64,000 nt of DNA, from NCBI RefSeq assembly GCF_014076495.1, contig NZ_CP043575.1, positions 1,860,001 through 1,924,000 of the forward strand, in the 5' to 3' direction. The notes under the pieces are model-generated. The model saw only the letters and a list, made by a program, of their open reading frames with translations. It was not told the DNA's origin and did not search any database. This stretch comes from Comamonas koreensis. GTDB taxonomy: Bacteria > Pseudomonadota > Gammaproteobacteria > Burkholderiales > Burkholderiaceae_C. Below are positions 60,895 through 64,000 of the stretch, piece by piece. Position numbers and translations under genes: made by a program. Each line of letters starts with the position of its first letter. Position 1 is the stretch's first letter.

Positions 60895-61333
60895 TAGGTC
60901 ACTGGCTGCTGCGGCCGCGCTGCTGCTGGTAGCACTGGGCGGCGCCCCGGCCTGGGCGCAGACGGTGTGCAAGAGCGAGGGCGTTGAATACATTCTGGGC
61001 GGTGCCGCTGCCGCCGGACCTGGCTGCAAGGCCGCAGCCGCCGCTGCACCGCCAGCACGCCGCACCTTGCGCACGGCCGCATCCGCACCCGCCCCAGCGC
61101 TCACCCCGTCGCAAGGCCCGCGCCCGCGTGAAGGCGCAGATTTTGGCCAGGACGAGCGCCGCCTGATCCTGGAGACCGAGCTGAAAAAGGCCCAGCAGGT
61201 GCTGCAGGGCTTCTCGCAGGCGCTGGGCGGTTCAGCCGGCAGTGCGGCACCGGCAGACAAGAGCCGTGCGCTGGCCGATGTGCGGGCCCTCACGGCCGAG
61301 CTGGCCCGGCTGCCGCCGGTGGCAAGCCGCTGA
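60881..61333 (+). CDS. unknown secreted protein, last gene of the Tad locus
   Basis: A 150-residue protein with a signal peptide (about 1-26, AWAQ) and a short, Ala/Pro-rich, probably disordered region (about 45-85), then a helical C-terminal part (about 90-150). I do not recognise it. Start ATG at 60881 overlaps the TadE stop; an in-frame ATG at 60863 has GGTGGAG upstream and is an alternative. Possible periplasmic assembly factor. Confidence 0.55.
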   Translation: MRRLDRSLAAAAALLLVALGGAPAWAQTVCKSEGVEYILGGAAAAGPGCKAAAAAAPPARRTLRTAASAPAPALTPSQGPRPREGADFGQDERRLILETELKKAQQVLQGFSQALGGSAGSAAPADKSRALADVRALTAELARLPPVASR

Positions 61334-61338
61334 GCGCA

Positions 61339-61776
61339 TTAGTCTTGCTCCTCCAGCGATTGCAGCAGCGCGTCCGCGTTCGCATAGCCCGCGGCCTTGG
61401 ACCGTTGGGCCCAGAACCGTGCGCCGGCCGCGTCATGGGTGTAGATGGCGATTTGCGCCAGGTTGTAGGCGGCGGCGCCATCGCCCAGGTCCGCAGCCAG
61501 CACCAGCCAGTCCCGCGCCTGGGCGTCATCGTTGTCTACGGAACGCAGGTGCTGGTAGACATTGAGGGCGGCGCGCTTGTCGCCCGCCTGCGCCAGGCGC
61601 TTTTGGCGCAGCAGCTCAGATTCCGACATGCGGGCAATGCCGGCGCTGTTGGCACCGGGCTCATAGCGGATGCCGGTCGGCGGGGCGGGCAGCGGCGCAT
61701 AGGGGATTTGCTTGCAACCGGCGCTGGCCAGTAGCGCAAGCAATGCCAAGGGGAGGGCGGTGGAGGACAGGCGCAT
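61339..61776 (-). CDS. Sel1/TPR-type lipoprotein
   Basis: A 145-residue lipoprotein: lipobox LASAGC (Cys21), then two or three Sel1/TPR-like helical repeats (AQAGDKRAALNVYQHL, ARDWLVLAADLGDGAAAYNLAQIA). It is convergent with the end of the Tad locus, five bases away. It could serve as a pilotin-like or TadD-like partner, but it has few repeats and stands on the other strand, so this is only a possibility. Confidence 0.7.
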   Translation of the reverse strand: MRLSSTALPLALLALLASAGCKQIPYAPLPAPPTGIRYEPGANSAGIARMSESELLRQKRLAQAGDKRAALNVYQHLRSVDNDDAQARDWLVLAADLGDGAAAYNLAQIAIYTHDAAGARFWAQRSKAAGYANADALLQSLEEQD

Positions 61777-61818
61777 CGCTGCATTGTGGCATTGCGCAAG
61801 CCGGCACCGCCAACGCCC

Positions 61819-62982
61819 TCAGCGCACAAAGGTGGAGGGCTGCAGATCCGGTGTGGTCGCCTTGCGCCGCTCCAGCCAGAATGCCTCGTTTTTTGTCAGC
61901 ATCTGGAAGTCCTGCGCATCCTGCAGCTTTTGCGCCGCATCCATCGGCCAGTTCGGGTTGTAAATCAGCTCACGTGCCAACGCCACCAGGTCCGCGTCGC
62001 CGTTGCGCAAAATGGCCTCGGCCTGCTGCGCATGCACGATCAGACCCACGGCCATCGTGCGCGCGCCGGTGGCAGCCTGGATGGCCGAGGCCAGTTCGAC
62101 CTGGTAGCCATAGCTGGCAGATTGGCCGCTGCGCAGCGGCGAGCCGGCAATGCCGCCCGAGGAGCAGTCGATCACATCGACACCCAGCGGCAGCAGGCGT
62201 TTGACCAGCGCGATGCTGTCCTCCAGCGTCCAGCCCCCGGGCGCGCCGTCGGTGCAGGACAGGCGCACAAAGAGGGGCAGGGCTGCTGGCCACACGGCGC
62301 GCACCGCATCGACGACGGTCAGCAGCAGCCGGCAGCGGTTGTCCAAGCTGCCGCCCCAGGCATCGCCGCGCTGGTTGGCCAGTGGTGACAAAAAGCTGTG
62401 CAGTAGGTAGCCATGGCCGGCATGCAGCTCCAGCACCTGGTAGCCCGCCTGCGCGGCGCGGCGGGCCGCAGCGGCAAAGGCCTCCACCACCTGCTGGATC
62501 TGCTGCAGCGACATGGGCAGCGGCGTTTCGAGGCCCTTGCCTGCGGGGATGGCGCTTGGGCCCATCGGCATCCAGGCATCCCAGTCGGCGATGTCCGGCT
62601 GGTAGGGCAGGGGCCCCCGGCCCTGCGCGGGTGTCAGCTGCCGGGCCTTTCGGCCGGCATGCATCAGCTGGATGCCCGGCGTGGTGCCGCAGTCGCGCAT
62701 CAGCTGCACGATGCGCTGCAAGGGCGCGACCATGTCGTCCTGCCACAGCCCTATATCGCCCAAGGTGCCGCAGCCGCGCCGCTCCACACCGGTGCCTTCC
62801 TGGAACACCAGGCCGCTGCCGCCGGCGGCCAGGCGCCCCAGGTGCATCAGATGCCAGTCCTGCACCTGGCCGTGGCGGCCCTGGTACTGCCACATGGGGG
62901 CGGCGACGATGCGGTTCTTGATCACCACATCGCGCAGCTGCAGTGGGCTGAAAAGCTGGTTCTGGGTTTCGCTGTGGGGCAT
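61819..62982 (-). CDS. NADH:flavin oxidoreductase (Old Yellow Enzyme family, YqjM-like)
   Basis: A 387-residue FMN-dependent TIM-barrel ene-reductase. Known family positions are seen: N-terminal KNRIVAAPMWQYQG (about 23-36), the His/His-like substrate pair region with LELHAGHGYLLHSFLSP (about 180-196), and a C-terminal LARELIYNPNWP. Start ATG at 62982. It reduces activated alkenes with NAD(P)H; the natural substrate is unknown. It lies 11 bases downstream of the binding-protein gene, on the same strand. Confidence 0.88.
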   Translation of the reverse strand: MPHSETQNQLFSPLQLRDVVIKNRIVAAPMWQYQGRHGQVQDWHLMHLGRLAAGGSGLVFQEGTGVERRGCGTLGDIGLWQDDMVAPLQRIVQLMRDCGTTPGIQLMHAGRKARQLTPAQGRGPLPYQPDIADWDAWMPMGPSAIPAGKGLETPLPMSLQQIQQVVEAFAAAARRAAQAGYQVLELHAGHGYLLHSFLSPLANQRGDAWGGSLDNRCRLLLTVVDAVRAVWPAALPLFVRLSCTDGAPGGWTLEDSIALVKRLLPLGVDVIDCSSGGIAGSPLRSGQSASYGYQVELASAIQAATGARTMAVGLIVHAQQAEAILRNGDADLVALARELIYNPNWPMDAAQKLQDAQDFQMLTKNEAFWLERRKATTPDLQPSTFVR

Positions 62983-62993
62983 GTTGCTGCCGC

Positions 62994-64000
62994 CTACTTC
63001 TTGACCAGCGGGCAGGCCGATTCGGACAGCGGCAGGAAGGCCTTGTCGGCCGGCACCGTGCTGATGACCTTGTAGTAGTCCCAAGGTGCCTTGGACTCCT
63101 GCGGCGACTTGACCTGGAACAAGTACATGTCGTGCACCATCATGCCGTCCTCGCGCAGACGGCCGTTCTTGGTGAAGACATCGTTGATGGGCATCTCGCG
63201 CATCTTGGCCATCACCGCCTTGGCGTCCGTGCTGCCGGCCGCCTCCACGGCCTTCAGGTAGTGCTTGACCGAAGAGTAGGCGCCCATCTGGCTCATATTG
63301 GGCATGGCGTTGACCTTGGCGAAGTACTTCTTCGAGAACGCGCGCGTCTCGTCATTCATGTCCCAGTAGAAGGCCTCGGACAGCAGCATGCCCTGCGCAG
63401 TGCGCAGGCCCACCGAATGCACATCGTTGATGTACATCAGCAGCGAGGCGAGCTTTTGCTTGCTCTCGGGGGTGATGCCGAATTCGCGCGCAGCCTTGAT
63501 CGAGTTGACCAGGTCATTGCCGAAGTTGGCCAGGCCGATCACATCGGCCTTGCTGGCCTGGGCCTGCACCACGGCCGATGAAAAGTCCGAGCCATTTAGC
63601 GGGTGCCGGGTCTCGCCGATCACCTTGCCGCCCACGGTGGCAATGGCCTGGGTGGTGGCCTTGACGATGTCATAGCCGCCCGAGTAGTCGGCTGTCAGAA
63701 AGTACCACTGCTTGCCGATCTTCTCGGCCGCCGCCTTGCCCACGGTATTGGCCAGCGCGTACGAGTTGTAGGCCCAGTGCGCGACGGTGGGGCCACACAT
63801 GTCACCGGTGATGCGGTCGCTGGCCGGGCCGCTCATCACCAGCACCTTGCCTTTTTCCTTGGCGATGTTGAGCACCGCGAGCGCGGCCGCGGAGCCGCCC
63901 ACGTCCTGGATCGCGTCGACGCCGTTGTCATACCATTCGCGCGCCTTGGCCGCTGCCGAGTCGGCCTTGCTCTGGTGGTCAAAGGTCAGCAGCTCGACCT
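62994..64000 (-). CDS. ABC transporter branched-chain amino-acid substrate-binding protein, 5'-truncated
   Basis: C-terminal part (over 330 residues) of a LivJ/Leu-Ile-Val-binding-like periplasmic protein. The frame is open to the window edge, so the start and signal peptide lie beyond 64000. Visible landmarks include GPASDRITG and a Trp/Tyr-rich middle (WYFLTADYSGGYD). The C-terminus is intact (ends SACPLVKK). The ligand may be an amino acid, amide or aromatic acid. The OYE gene follows on the same strand. Confidence 0.85.
   Translation of the reverse strand, partial: VELLTFDHQSKADSAAAKAREWYDNGVDAIQDVGGSAAALAVLNIAKEKGKVLVMSGPASDRITGDMCGPTVAHWAYNSYALANTVGKAAAEKIGKQWYFLTADYSGGYDIVKATTQAIATVGGKVIGETRHPLNGSDFSSAVVQAQASKADVIGLANFGNDLVNSIKAAREFGITPESKQKLASLLMYINDVHSVGLRTAQGMLLSEAFYWDMNDETRAFSKKYFAKVNAMPNMSQMGAYSSVKHYLKAVEAAGSTDAKAVMAKMREMPINDVFTKNGRLREDGMMVHDMYLFQVKSPQESKAPWDYYKVISTVPADKAFLPLSESACPLVKK

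Overview
The window is chromosomal, GC-rich DNA of a betaproteobacterium, most likely of the family Comamonadaceae (Comamonas or a close relative). This is inferred from gene content: several Bug/TctC-type solute-binding proteins, the tig-clpP-clpX-lon-tRNA order, hpnCDE-type squalene genes and compact, strongly GC-biased codons. No marker such as 16S rRNA is present, so the genus is not proven.

Layout. 1-2308: the end of a PilY1-like tip protein and a type IV pilin-like protein. 2348-8263: hslR, then a TctDE two-component system divergent from the tctCBA tricarboxylate transporter. 8457-14354: a DedA-rhodanese fusion, a predicted Na+/H+ antiporter, a ZntB-like transporter, and a thiosulfate cluster (rhodanese, YeeE/TsuA permease, 54-aa membrane peptide). 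14499-23524: DUF4256, ParB-like, Lon-like protease, GNAT, ferrochelatase, HAD, quinone oxidoreductase and LysR genes. 23532-25691: hpnE and hpnD, whose partner hpnC lies 7 kb away at 32878-33762. Between them are a possible small structured transcript, a QseBC-like two-component system, a Bug-type binding protein, a ThDP enzyme and a DegP-like protease. 33970-38436: a two-gene RND efflux operon behind a promoter with a TetR-like operator. 38592-45273: tRNA-Leu, tig, clpP, clpX and lon. 45413-46351: four tRNA-Gly genes, one tRNA-Cys and a second tRNA-Leu. 46494-48179: a protein with two alpha-CTD-like repeats and an IS630-like, possibly immobile transposase.

48663-61333 is a Tad/Flp-type pilus or secretion locus: two Flp-like prepilins, TadE/TadG-like pseudopilins, RcpC/CpaB, the secretin RcpA/CpaC, a TadA/CpaF ATPase with an N-terminal FHA domain, TadB, TadC, a DUF192 protein and two unknown secreted proteins. 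No prepilin peptidase, CpaE/TadZ or TadD is recognisable in the window. The right edge (61339-64000) has a Sel1/TPR lipoprotein, an Old Yellow Enzyme and the C-terminal part of a branched-chain amino-acid binding protein.

The least-explained parts are the Tad locus with its FHA-ATPase and unknown secreted proteins, the small transcript at about 26007-26218, and the alpha-CTD-repeat/transposase-like pair between tRNA-Leu and the Tad locus. Functional links are inferences from family membership and position; no database search was run.
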